Assembly: GCA_004298665.1 (NCBI GenBank)
Contig: SCQY01000065.1
Span: forward strand, 1 to 36,491
DNA: 36,491 nt
DNA from: a bacterium
GTDB taxonomy: Bacteria > Vulcanimicrobiota > Vulcanimicrobiia > Vulcanimicrobiales > SCRA01
Direction of reading: 5' to 3'
Made by a program: the position numbers and the translations under genes. Position 1 is the stretch's first letter. The number at the start of each line of letters is the position of its first letter. Below, in pieces: positions 9,045 through 16,599 of this stretch. Under the pieces are notes generated by a model. That model made no database searches. It was not told the DNA's origin and saw only the letters and a list, made by a program, of their open reading frames with translations.

Positions 9045-9968
9045 ATGTTCCGGCTTCGTGCGCTCTATGCCTCGGCGATCTTTGTCGCGCTATGCTGCGG
9101 CAGCGCTGCGGCGTGGGGCGCGCGCGGTCACGAGTTGATCTCGGGCATCGCTGCAGCGCACTTCCCCGCTGGGGTGCCGGCATTCTTGCGCACGCCGCAA
9201 GCGGCCGCGGCCATCGCGATCCTCGCGACCGAGCCGGATCTCGTGAAAGGCCGCGACGATCAAGCGCTGACGGCGGCTACCTCGCCCGATCACTATCTCG
9301 ACGTCGCCGACGACGGTACCGTGGGCGGCATTCCGCTGGGGGATCTCCCGCCGGAACGCCCCGCATACGTGGCGGCCCTCGAACACAACGGCGTCGATCC
9401 GTACCATACGGGCTTCCTTCCGTACGCGATCCTCGAGGGGTACCAGCGTCTAGCCAAGGATTTCGCCCTCTATCGTGCCTATCGCGCAATCGGGCGGAGC
9501 GACCGCGCCGCGCTGCGCGAGCGTATCACCCTGCAGGACCTCGGCGAGTTCAGCCACTTCGTGGGCGACGGCTCGCAGCCGCTGCATGTCACCATCCACT
9601 TCAACGACGGCGGCGCACATGCGAAGTTCGAGGACGGCGTCGTCGAGCGCTACGTCACGCGAGCAGGCGTCGAGCGCGATCTGCGTCCCGCGCAGCTCTT
9701 CCCAGCGAACGTGCTCCCCTCCATCGAAGCCTACCTGCGCGCGACCAACGCGGCCTACCCGAAGGTCTACGCGCTGTACCGCCGCGGGCGCTTCGGCCCC
9801 GACGCCGGCCCGCTGGCCACCGTTCAGATCGCGCGCGGCGCGGGCTTCCTCACCAGCCTCGTCTACACCGCATGGGTGCGCAGCGACGATGAGTCGGTGG
9901 GATATCCAGCCGTACCCGTGCGCGCCTTGGAGTCGCACGCGGCGCCGCCCGGCGCGTTCCGCGTGTGA
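9045..9968 (+). CDS. Exported S1/P1-type zinc-dependent nuclease-like protein
   Basis: A 307 aa exported protein of the S1/P1 nuclease (zinc-dependent phosphodiesterase) superfamily. A signal peptide (residues 1-23, hydrophobic, ending SAAA) is followed directly by WGARGHE. In nuclease P1 the mature N-terminal Trp itself binds zinc, and here Trp24 and His29 would take those places. Other likely zinc ligands are in SPDHYLD (His83), HFVGDGSQPLH (His171, Asp175, His181) and AHAKFED (His192 with Glu196 or Asp197). The tail after about residue 280 is unstructured. The ATG has GGGAG 4 bp upstream. It probably degrades external single-stranded nucleic acid, but a phospholipase C-like role within the same fold is possible. 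Confidence 0.82.
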   Translation: MFRLRALYASAIFVALCCGSAAAWGARGHELISGIAAAHFPAGVPAFLRTPQAAAAIAILATEPDLVKGRDDQALTAATSPDHYLDVADDGTVGGIPLGDLPPERPAYVAALEHNGVDPYHTGFLPYAILEGYQRLAKDFALYRAYRAIGRSDRAALRERITLQDLGEFSHFVGDGSQPLHVTIHFNDGGAHAKFEDGVVERYVTRAGVERDLRPAQLFPANVLPSIEAYLRATNAAYPKVYALYRRGRFGPDAGPLATVQIARGAGFLTSLVYTAWVRSDDESVGYPAVPVRALESHAAPPGAFRV

Positions 9969-10015
9969 GCACCGCGCCGTCCCCTACGCCCAGAGAGAAA
10001 GGTCTACGTTCAATC

Positions 10016-11095
10016 ATGTCTACCAAGCCGACGATCGTCGTCCTCGAAGGAGACGAGACCGGGCAGGAATTGCTCGAGGAGTCGCTGCGCGTTCTCGAGC
10101 CCAGCGTCACGGGCGTGGAGGTGGAGCTCAAACGCTTCAATCTCTCGCTCCCCCACCGCCGCGCCACGCAGAACGGCGTGGTTCACGAAGCGGCCGCGGC
10201 GATGAAGATCTGCGGCTACGGCCTCAAAGCGGCCACTATCACGCCCGAAGCCAAGAACGACGTCGGCTCGCCCAACGCTATCCTCCGCAAGGAACTCGAC
10301 GGGACGGTGATCCTGCGCACCGGACGCCGCATCCCCGGCGTGCGCCCCGTCGCCGGCATCCACGCGCCCATCTCCGTGGTACGCATGGCCGTCGGTGACG
10401 CCTACGGCGCCAAGGAGTGGCGCGAAGGCGAAGGCCTCGACGAAGTCGCCCATCGCACCGAGACAATCTCGCGCAGGGTCTGCCGTCTGGTGTCCGAGTT
10501 CGCCTTCTCCCACGCGCGGCGTACCGGCGCGCGCGTCTTCGGCGGGCCGAAGTATACCGTCTCTCCCGTCTACGAAGGCATGCTGAAAGAAGAGATGGAC
10601 GCCGCGGCTGCCCGCTACCCCGACGTCAAATACGAGCCGCAATTGATCGACGCCACCTACGCCTTGCTGATCTCCTCCTCCGGCGATTCGCTGGCGATCC
10701 CGGCGCTCAATCGCGACGGCGACTGCCTCTCGGACCTGGTGATGCAGCTCTTCGGCTCGATAGCCGGCGCCGAGTCGCTGCTCTTCTCCTTCGACGCCGA
10801 ACTCAAGCCGCACGTGGTGATGGCCGAGGCTCCGCACGGCACGGCGCCGCGTCTCTTCGGCAAGAACATCGCCAACCCGATGGCGATGATCCTAGCCATC
10901 GCCGCGCTCCTCTCGTACCTTCAGGCGCCCGGTTCCGAGAAGGCTTCGCGGGCCATCTACGAGTCGACGCTGGAAGTCGTGGCCGACGGCATCGCCACGA
11001 GCGATCTCGGCGGCCATGCCTCGACTACCGAGTTCACCGACGCGGTGATCGGCAAAGTCAAGAACAAACTCGAAGTCTGGTCCTCACTGGCATGA
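10016..11095 (+). CDS. Isocitrate/isopropylmalate dehydrogenase-family enzyme, probably isocitrate dehydrogenase
   Basis: A 359 aa beta-decarboxylating dehydrogenase. Conserved pieces include SPNAILRKELD (Ser, Asn and Arg at the positions used by isocitrate dehydrogenase), a second substrate Arg in the VVRMAVGDAYG segment together with its Tyr, the metal-binding NRDGDCLSDL, and the cofactor loop EAPHGTAPRLFGKNIANP. The Ser/Asn pair favours isocitrate over isopropylmalate; choice of NAD or NADP is unclear. The ATG at 10016 begins the family-like sequence; an upstream in-frame GTG at 9965 would overlap the nuclease stop. No leu genes are nearby. The stop overlaps the next start (ATGA), so it is co-translated with the M23 peptidase. 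Confidence 0.82.
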   Translation: MSTKPTIVVLEGDETGQELLEESLRVLEPSVTGVEVELKRFNLSLPHRRATQNGVVHEAAAAMKICGYGLKAATITPEAKNDVGSPNAILRKELDGTVILRTGRRIPGVRPVAGIHAPISVVRMAVGDAYGAKEWREGEGLDEVAHRTETISRRVCRLVSEFAFSHARRTGARVFGGPKYTVSPVYEGMLKEEMDAAAARYPDVKYEPQLIDATYALLISSSGDSLAIPALNRDGDCLSDLVMQLFGSIAGAESLLFSFDAELKPHVVMAEAPHGTAPRLFGKNIANPMAMILAIAALLSYLQAPGSEKASRAIYESTLEVVADGIATSDLGGHASTTEFTDAVIGKVKNKLEVWSSLA

Positions 11096-11928
11096 GCGAC
11101 ATCGGCGCGCTCATCGTCGCGAGCCCCCTGATCCCGGTGGTCGGCATCGTTGCGGCCTCGATTGCCATCGTGCCCTATCGCACGGCGGTGCTTGGGCCGC
11201 GTATGCTCTTCGCGATGTTCGCCGTGGTGATCGGCGCAATGATCGCCTCGTTCAAGGGCTTCTCTCCGGTGACCGTCAACGCCGGCTTCCTGGGGGCCTG
11301 CATCCTGATCTCGATATGGCCGCTCTACTACCTGATGCGCGCGCGCGCCGCGCGCGCGATCGAAGGTGCCGTCGAGATCGCCCCACCGTTCTCAGGGCGC
11401 TGGCGCTGCGCCGCCGGCGGGCCGCTCAAGGAACTCAATCACCATGTGGGATCTGCTCCGGAGCAGTACGCCTACGATTTCTATTTCCCCAATGCCGTGG
11501 GTTGGCCGGCGCTGCCGTGGGCGCGCACCAACGAAGCCTACCTGGCATACGGCAAGGACATCCTCGCCCCCGCCGAGGGTACGGTGGCGCGCGTGGTCGA
11601 CGGCCAGCCGGAAGGATCTCCGCCGCGCAGCGCGCCCGAGGGAGAGAAGAAGCCGGCCGGCAATCACGTGGTGATCGAGATCGAAGGCGGCTTCCTCGTC
11701 CTCGCGCACTTCAAGCCGGGGAGCGTGGTGGTAAAGTCGGGGCAGCACCTGCGGCGCGGCGACCGCATCGCTGCCTGTGGTAACAGCGGCCGCTCCACGA
11801 TGCCTCACCTCCACGTCCATCTTCAGCAGAAGCCGGGCGCCGGCAAGGGCAAAGGCGTCCCGCTCGTCTTCCGCGACGCTCGCGGCAGACGCGTCGCACC
11901 CGTGACCGGAGAGTTTCTCTTCGCCTGA
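11092..11928 (+). CDS. Membrane-anchored M23-family peptidase
   Basis: A 278 aa protein with two or three hydrophobic helices in residues 1-85 and a peptidase M23 (LytM/lysostaphin-like) domain after about residue 100. The zinc-site elements are NHHVGSAPEQYAYDFYF, which carries the first His and Asp, and MPHLHVHLQ (HxH), within the usual KSGQHLRRGDRIAACGNSG strand pattern. The His-to-Asp spacing is longer than the textbook HxxxD, as in a subset of M23 proteins. Such enzymes cut peptide bonds in peptidoglycan or bind it. The helices suggest the domain faces outside the cell. The start overlaps the stop of the dehydrogenase gene by 4 bp. It is convergent with the GNAT gene, 5 bp away. Confidence 0.85.
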   Translation: MSDIGALIVASPLIPVVGIVAASIAIVPYRTAVLGPRMLFAMFAVVIGAMIASFKGFSPVTVNAGFLGACILISIWPLYYLMRARAARAIEGAVEIAPPFSGRWRCAAGGPLKELNHHVGSAPEQYAYDFYFPNAVGWPALPWARTNEAYLAYGKDILAPAEGTVARVVDGQPEGSPPRSAPEGEKKPAGNHVVIEIEGGFLVLAHFKPGSVVVKSGQHLRRGDRIAACGNSGRSTMPHLHVHLQQKPGAGKGKGVPLVFRDARGRRVAPVTGEFLFA

Positions 11929-11933
11929 TCGCG

Positions 11934-12497
11934 CTAGCGGCGCAGCCAGGATGCGCGCTCGAGCTGGAGGCGGTGCTCGTCGCGGACGCGGCCCTTATAA
12001 AAGTCGGCTTGGCGTATCGTCTTCGTGACGCGAAATCCGAGCCCTCGCAAGAGCGCGATCGAGCGCGCGTTGCGCGTATCGACGAGCGCGGCGGCGCACG
12101 CGACGCCGTATTCTTCGAAGAGTAAACTCAGCACGCGCGTGAGTCCCTCGCGTGCATACCCGCGGCCCCAATGCGTGGGGAAGAACAGATAGGCAACGAT
12201 CGCTGGAGCCTGCGCGGGAACGGTGGCCTGCAGCAGGCCGATCGGTTCACCCGTCGCGGCCAGGCGCACGACCCAGTTGAGCCAGCGCTCGTTGCCGTCG
12301 GGTGAGACGCGCCGTTCCCAGAGCTGATAGCGTACGGCCAGCGCCTCCGGCGTACCGGGTGGATCCTCCGGCATGTACGTGAAGATACGCGCATCCTGCA
12401 GCGACGCGAAGAGCTCGCGCGCATGCCTCTCGCGCACCGGCTCGAGGACGAGCCGCTCGGTGAGCAGGAGTGCTTCGATATCGACGGTCTTTGCCAA
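11934..12497 (-). CDS. GNAT-family N-acetyltransferase (RimJ/RimL-like)
   Basis: A 187 aa acyl-CoA-dependent acetyltransferase of the RimJ/RimL-like group, which acetylates protein N-termini or small amines; the target is unknown. Visible marks are TERLVLEPV at the N-terminus, FFPTHWGRGYAREGL (the acetyl-CoA-binding loop region) and DTRNARSIALLRGLGF near the C-terminus. The start is probably the TTG at 12497: no ATG or GTG suits, and AGGAGG lies 9 bp upstream, overlapping the stop of the cysteine synthase gene. That suggests coupling as the last gene of the RNase J operon. The frame stays open further upstream inside the cysteine synthase gene, but that part has no similarity to the family. 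Confidence 0.85.
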   Translation of the reverse strand: MAKTVDIEALLLTERLVLEPVRERHARELFASLQDARIFTYMPEDPPGTPEALAVRYQLWERRVSPDGNERWLNWVVRLAATGEPIGLLQATVPAQAPAIVAYLFFPTHWGRGYAREGLTRVLSLLFEEYGVACAAALVDTRNARSIALLRGLGFRVTKTIRQADFYKGRVRDEHRLQLERASWLRR

Positions 12498-12510
12498 TCG
12501 AGCGCGCCTC

Positions 12511-13521
12511 CTACAGGAACTCGAGTCCGCTCGCCATGGGCATGAGATCGTTCTCGCGCAGCCACGCGTCGTCGTAGAGGCGTGACTGGTAGCGTTGGCC
12601 GCCGTCGCAGAGAATCGTCGCGACGCGCGAGTTCTCGGGAAGCGTAAGCGCCAAACGCGCGGCACCGGTCACGTTGAGCGCCGCCGATCCGCCCAAAAAA
12701 AGGCCCTCGTTGCGCAGCAGCCAGTGGGCCATCTCGATCGCCTCACGATCTTCAACGCGCAGCGCTCGATCGATCGGAGCATTCGCGAAATTCTTCGTGA
12801 TGCGCTTGATGCCGATGCCTTCGATAGCGGAGTCGCCCTCGACGACGAGCGTACCGCTGGTGACATGGGAGTACAGCGCCGAGCCCATCGGATCGCAGAG
12901 CACGGTCAGCAGCGTGGCGGAGCGGGCTTTGAGGGCGATAGCGACTCCCGCCAGCGTCCCGCCCGTGCCGGCCGCAGCGATGAAGGCGTCTAGGCGTCCC
13001 TGGCACTGCTCCCAAATCTCGGGCCCTGTCGTCTCTTCGTGCGCACGGCGATTGGCTAGGTTCTCGAATTGATCGGCCCAGACCGCCCCCGGCGTCTCTT
13101 GGGCGATGCGCCGCGCGACGTGGTAGTAGTTCTCGGGCTTGGTGAATGCCACGGCGGGAACCACGCGCACGTCGGCGCCGAAAGTCCGCAGGAGCGCTAT
13201 CTTCTCCGGCGCCTGATCGTCGGGGATGACGATGATGCAGCGGTAACCGCGTTCGTTCGCAGCCAACGCCAGCGCGATGCCCGTGTTCCCTGCCGTTCCC
13301 TCGACGATCGTGCCGCCGGGCTGCAGGGTGCCGCGCCGCTCGGCGTCGTCGACGATGAACTTCGCAGCGCGATCCTTGACGGAGCCGCCTGGGTTCAGGA
13401 ACTCAGCCTTACCGAGAATCGTCCGCCGGAGCGCACGCGAGAGGCGCGTAAGCTCGATGAGCGGCGTGTGGCCGACCGTACCGGAGAAACTCGATGTCGT
13501 GGTCGTGGATGTCGTGGTCAT
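12511..13521 (-). CDS. Cysteine synthase-family PLP enzyme
   Basis: A 336 aa pyridoxal-phosphate enzyme of the cysteine synthase/cystathionine beta-synthase family. It normally makes L-cysteine from O-acetylserine and sulfide. The PLP lysine is Lys49 in NPGGSVKDRAA, the substrate loop is EGTAGNTGIALA, the phosphate-binding loop is AAGTGGTLAG, and GLFLGGSAALN forms the C-terminal active-site segment. The first 12 residues are nearly all Thr/Ser, which is odd and probably disordered. ATG with AAGG 7 bp upstream; an upstream extension of the frame has no similarity. It lies 29 bp after the permease gene and 13 bp before the GNAT start. A cystathionine beta-synthase role cannot be excluded. Confidence 0.9.
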   Translation of the reverse strand: MTTTSTTTTSSFSGTVGHTPLIELTRLSRALRRTILGKAEFLNPGGSVKDRAAKFIVDDAERRGTLQPGGTIVEGTAGNTGIALALAANERGYRCIIVIPDDQAPEKIALLRTFGADVRVVPAVAFTKPENYYHVARRIAQETPGAVWADQFENLANRRAHEETTGPEIWEQCQGRLDAFIAAAGTGGTLAGVAIALKARSATLLTVLCDPMGSALYSHVTSGTLVVEGDSAIEGIGIKRITKNFANAPIDRALRVEDREAIEMAHWLLRNEGLFLGGSAALNVTGAARLALTLPENSRVATILCDGGQRYQSRLYDDAWLRENDLMPMASGLEFL

Positions 13522-13550
13522 AGCGGCACCTTCTTCTCGTAAGGCGGTGC

Positions 13551-14429
13551 CTACTTCATCTTCGGGTCGAGCGCGTCGCGCAGGCCGTCGCCGAAGAGGT
13601 TGAAGGCCAGCACGGTGATGGTGATAGCCAGTCCGGGAAAGATCAGCGCCCAGGGCGCGTTCAGCCAATAGTCGCGCGCATCGTTGAGCATCGCACCCCA
13701 CTCCGGCGTGGGCGGACGCGCCCCAAGGCCCAGATAGGAGAGTCCCGCTGCCTCCAGCTCCGCAGTGGCGATACCCAGCGTCGCCTGCACCAGCAGCAGC
13801 GCGAGGATGTTCGGGATGATATGGCGGCTGATCAGCCGCACGCTGCGCGCGCCGATGGCGCGGGCCGCTTCCACGAACTCCATCTCCTTCACCTGCAGCA
13901 CGCTCGAACGCGCCAGACGCGCGTACTGCGGAACGTAGACAATGCCGATGGCGATCATCAAGTTCGTGACGCTCGGGCCCAGCACCGTGGTGATGCCGAT
14001 CGCCAAGATGATCGAGGGAAAGGCCAGCATGACGTCCATCAGGCCCATCAGCGCGGCGTCCAGCGCGCCGCCGGCATAGCCGGCAACGGTGCCGATCAGC
14101 GTGCCGCTCGTGATGGCGATCCCTACGGCCACGAAGCCGATGCGAATCGAGATACGTGCTCCGAAAACGATGCGCGCGAAGAGGTCGCGCCCCAGCTTAT
14201 CGGTGCCGAGAAGATGCTGCCCCGAAGGCGCGGAGGAGCCCAGGCCGAGATTCTGCGCCAGCGGATCCTGATGCGCCAAGAGAGGCGCGAAGACGGCCGC
14301 CAGAAAGAGCAGCGCGACGATCGCGGCGCCCAGCAGCGCAGCGGGATTGGCGCGAAAGCGCCGCCAGACGTCTTGGGCGAATCCGCGTGCTGCCGGTTCT
14401 TCGAGCGTCCGCGGTGCCGTGGAGATCAC
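13551..14429 (-). CDS. DppC/OppC-type peptide ABC transporter permease
   Basis: A 292 aa inner-membrane permease of the dipeptide/oligopeptide (or nickel) ABC importer family. The N-terminal WRRFRANPAALLGAAIV before the first membrane helix is typical of DppC/OppC, and the EAA loop that docks on the ATPase is present as EAARAIGARSVRLI followed by HIIPNILAL. It has about six membrane segments. The start is a GTG at 14429 with GAAGG 5 bp upstream, 9 bp past the RNase J stop. Partner genes (DppB permease, DppA binding protein, DppD/F ATPases) are absent from the window, so the rest of the transporter must be encoded elsewhere or lost. Confidence 0.92.
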   Translation of the reverse strand: MISTAPRTLEEPAARGFAQDVWRRFRANPAALLGAAIVALLFLAAVFAPLLAHQDPLAQNLGLGSSAPSGQHLLGTDKLGRDLFARIVFGARISIRIGFVAVGIAITSGTLIGTVAGYAGGALDAALMGLMDVMLAFPSIILAIGITTVLGPSVTNLMIAIGIVYVPQYARLARSSVLQVKEMEFVEAARAIGARSVRLISRHIIPNILALLLVQATLGIATAELEAAGLSYLGLGARPPTPEWGAMLNDARDYWLNAPWALIFPGLAITITVLAFNLFGDGLRDALDPKMK

Positions 14430-14438
14430 CGGCGCCTT

Positions 14439-16166
14439 CTACACCTCCATGACGACGGGGACGATCACCGGCCGCCGCTTGGTGCGCTCGTAGACCAGGC
14501 GCGAGATCGATTCGCGCAGACGCTCGCGTACGGTCTGCGCGTCGCCCATGCCCTCCACGCTGCAAGCCGCCAGTGCCTCGTCGGCGGCGCTGCGCAGATC
14601 CTCGAGCAGCTCGTCGGCCTCAGGCACGTAGAAGACGCCCTTGGTCATCACATCGGGCCCGGCCACCACACGTGAATCCTCGGCATCGATCGAGACGACG
14701 ATCATCACGATGCCGTCGCTGGAGAGCAGACGCCGATCGCGCAGCACGGCGGCGCCGACGTCGCCGACACCCGATCCGTCCACCAGGACGTTGCCGCCGT
14801 AGGTTTTTCCGATCTTTCCGGCCTCGCTCGCCGTGAACTCGACGACGTCGCCGTTCTCCACGACGAAAGCGTTCTCCGGAGCAACGCCGGCACGCTCGGC
14901 CAGGCGCGCGTGGCTGACCAGCATGCGGTACTCGCCGTGCACGGGGATGAAGTACTTGGGGCGCACCAAGTTGAGCATCAGCAGCAGCTCCTCCTGGGAG
15001 CCGTGGCCGCTGACGTGGGCGCCGGCACCGTGGAAGACGTGGGCCCCCAAGCGGTAGAGGTTGTTGATCGTCTTCGAGACGCTCTTCTCGTTGCCGGGGA
15101 TCGGCGTCGCAGAGATCACCACGGTGTCGCCCGGTACGATCTTGGCCTTGGGGTGTTCGCGCAAACTCATGCGCGTCAGCGCGGACATCGGCTCACCCTG
15201 TGAGCCGGTGGTCATGATGACCACCTCTTCCGGCCGGTAGGAGTCGACGTCCTCGATGCGGATCACGTGCACCTGCGGGAGGTGCAGGTAGCCGAGCTCC
15301 GTGGCGTAGTGCACGACGTTCTGCATCGAGCGCCCGAGGAACGCCACCTTGCGGCCGAAGCGCAGCGCTTGGTCGACGACTTGCTGGATGCGCGGCACGT
15401 TCGAAGCGAACGAGGCGACGATGATGCGACCGGCGGCTCGCGCGAAGATATTGCTGAAGGCCTCGGTGACGGTGCGCTCCGAAGGCGTGTGCCCAGCGCG
15501 TTCCGCGTTGGTGGAGTCGGAGAGCAGGCAGAGCACGCCCTGCGATCCGTAGCGCGCGATCGCCGCAAAGTCTGCCGGTCTGCCGTCGAGCGGCGTCTGA
15601 TCGAACTTGAAGTCGCCCGTGTGGAAGATCAAGCCCAGGGGCGTGGAGATGGCTAGCGAGCAAGCGCCGGCGAGACTGTGCGTCATGTGAACGAACTCGG
15701 CACGCATGCCGCCCAGCGTCACGACTTCACCGGGTTGCACGGTGCGCAGCTCGACGTCGCCGACCTTGTGCTCGCGGAACTTGGCCTTGACCAAGGCCAA
15801 CGAGAGCGCAGTGCCGATGACCGGCACTTGCGGAAACTCCCGCAGGAAGTAGGGGATGCCGCCGATGTGATCCTCGTGGCCGTGGGTCACCAGCAGCCCG
15901 CGCACCTTCTCGACACGCTCGCGCAGGTAGCTGAAGTCGCTGATGACGATGTCCACCCCGAACATCTCCTCGTCCGGGAACATCAGGCCGCAGTCGACGA
16001 TGACGATATCGTCTGCGGTCTCGATCACCGTCATGTTGCGGCCGATCTCGGAGCAACCGCCTAACGGGACGATGCGCAGGTACGGCTCGGTTGGGGCCTC
16101 GGGGACGATGCGGACGTCGGCGACGGGTTTGCCGCCGGGTGGGGAGAGTGCTCCATTGGTAGTCAA
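14439..16166 (-). CDS. rnj: Ribonuclease J
   Basis: Metallo-beta-lactamase/beta-CASP ribonuclease with 5'-to-3' exonuclease and endonuclease activity in RNA turnover and processing. The chosen form is 575 aa. The zinc motif THGHEDHIGG, the HTGDFKFDQTPL block, the beta-CASP segment (LLSDSTNAERAGHTPSE) and PVHGEYRML are all present, followed by the C-terminal domain. The start is uncertain: conserved sequence begins at LRIVPLGGCSEIGRN, preceded in frame by a TTG at 16166 and a GTG at 16211, neither with a good ribosome-binding site; I chose the TTG. It appears to lead an operon with the permease, cysteine synthase and GNAT genes and is divergent from the small exported protein. Confidence 0.94.
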   Translation of the reverse strand: MTTNGALSPPGGKPVADVRIVPEAPTEPYLRIVPLGGCSEIGRNMTVIETADDIVIVDCGLMFPDEEMFGVDIVISDFSYLRERVEKVRGLLVTHGHEDHIGGIPYFLREFPQVPVIGTALSLALVKAKFREHKVGDVELRTVQPGEVVTLGGMRAEFVHMTHSLAGACSLAISTPLGLIFHTGDFKFDQTPLDGRPADFAAIARYGSQGVLCLLSDSTNAERAGHTPSERTVTEAFSNIFARAAGRIIVASFASNVPRIQQVVDQALRFGRKVAFLGRSMQNVVHYATELGYLHLPQVHVIRIEDVDSYRPEEVVIMTTGSQGEPMSALTRMSLREHPKAKIVPGDTVVISATPIPGNEKSVSKTINNLYRLGAHVFHGAGAHVSGHGSQEELLLMLNLVRPKYFIPVHGEYRMLVSHARLAERAGVAPENAFVVENGDVVEFTASEAGKIGKTYGGNVLVDGSGVGDVGAAVLRDRRLLSSDGIVMIVVSIDAEDSRVVAGPDVMTKGVFYVPEADELLEDLRSAADEALAACSVEGMGDAQTVRERLRESISRLVYERTKRRPVIVPVVMEV

Positions 16167-16201
16167 GGTCTTGACGTTGCTTTCATGGGCGTGATTGACG
16201 A

Positions 16202-16224
16202 TTGCCGGCACGAGGTGCCGGCAA
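16202..16224. promoter_or_regulatory. Perfect inverted repeat next to the ribosome-binding site of the small exported protein gene
   Basis: The 10-base arms TTGCCGGCAC and GTGCCGGCAA pair perfectly around a 3-base centre (GAG). The right arm runs straight into AAGGAGGA, the ribosome-binding site of the gene starting at 16239. As DNA it could be an operator in the RNase J/small-protein divergent region; as RNA it would be a tight hairpin against the Shine-Dalgarno site. It also covers a possible alternative GTG start of RNase J at 16211. Confidence 0.55.
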
Positions 16225-16238
16225 GGAGGAACCGATCG

Positions 16239-16547
16239 ATGAGAGGCGCCATGACCATCTCGGTGCTGGCGGCGCTCCTGCTGACGGTGACCGGGGCGGC
16301 GATCGCCGGCCAGGCCACGGGCAAGCATACCACATCCGAGGCCGCTCGCCCCCCTTGCGCGCCGCCGGACGAGGCCCTGCTCTCGCCCAGCGCCCGCCGC
16401 GCCGAGCTCAATCTGCTGAAGGTACGCCTTCTGCTCCTGCGCGAGGAGGAGCTGGCCCGCCTGCGCAGTCGCGTCGAGGCCCAGATCGAGGCTCGAGAGG
16501 CGCAGATGGGGACGCGGGAGAGCGACCGAGCGCTAAATCTTCCCTGA
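16239..16547 (+). CDS. Small exported protein with a charged helical C-terminus, unknown function
   Basis: A 102 aa protein I do not recognise. It starts with a signal peptide (MRGAMTISVLAALLLTVTG, probable cleavage after the following AAIAG), then a short stretch with one Cys. From about residue 48 to 90 it is a Leu/Arg/Glu-rich helix (NLLKVRLLLLREEELARLR) likely to form a coiled coil. The start is fixed by AAGGAGGA 8 bp upstream. A perfect inverted repeat abuts that site. It lies between the divergent RNase J gene and the HtrA gene, 52 bp before the latter. A periplasmic or envelope role is inferred from the signal peptide only. Confidence 0.7.
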   Translation: MRGAMTISVLAALLLTVTGAAIAGQATGKHTTSEAARPPCAPPDEALLSPSARRAELNLLKVRLLLLREEELARLRSRVEAQIEAREAQMGTRESDRALNLP

Positions 16548-16565
16548 AGTTACGCTGAAGCGTGC

Positions 16566-16593
16566 TTTAGCCGCCGGTTCGCGTGTGTACAAT
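16566..16593 (+). promoter_or_regulatory. Possible promoter placing the HtrA transcript start at its ATG
   Basis: TACAAT at 16588-16593 matches the -10 consensus in 5 of 6 positions and ends 6 bp before the ATG at 16600. A weak TTTAGC lies 16 bp further upstream. Transcription from this box would start at or next to the ATG, giving a leaderless mRNA. GGGAG is also present but only 1 bp from the ATG, too close to act as a normal ribosome-binding site. Confidence 0.4.
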
Positions 16594-16599
16594 GGGAGC

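Noticed and set aside
16552..16563. ACGCT-GA-AGCGT inverted repeat after the small exported protein gene
   Set aside because: The 5 bp arms with a 2-base loop are too short and cannot form a proper hairpin; no T tract follows.
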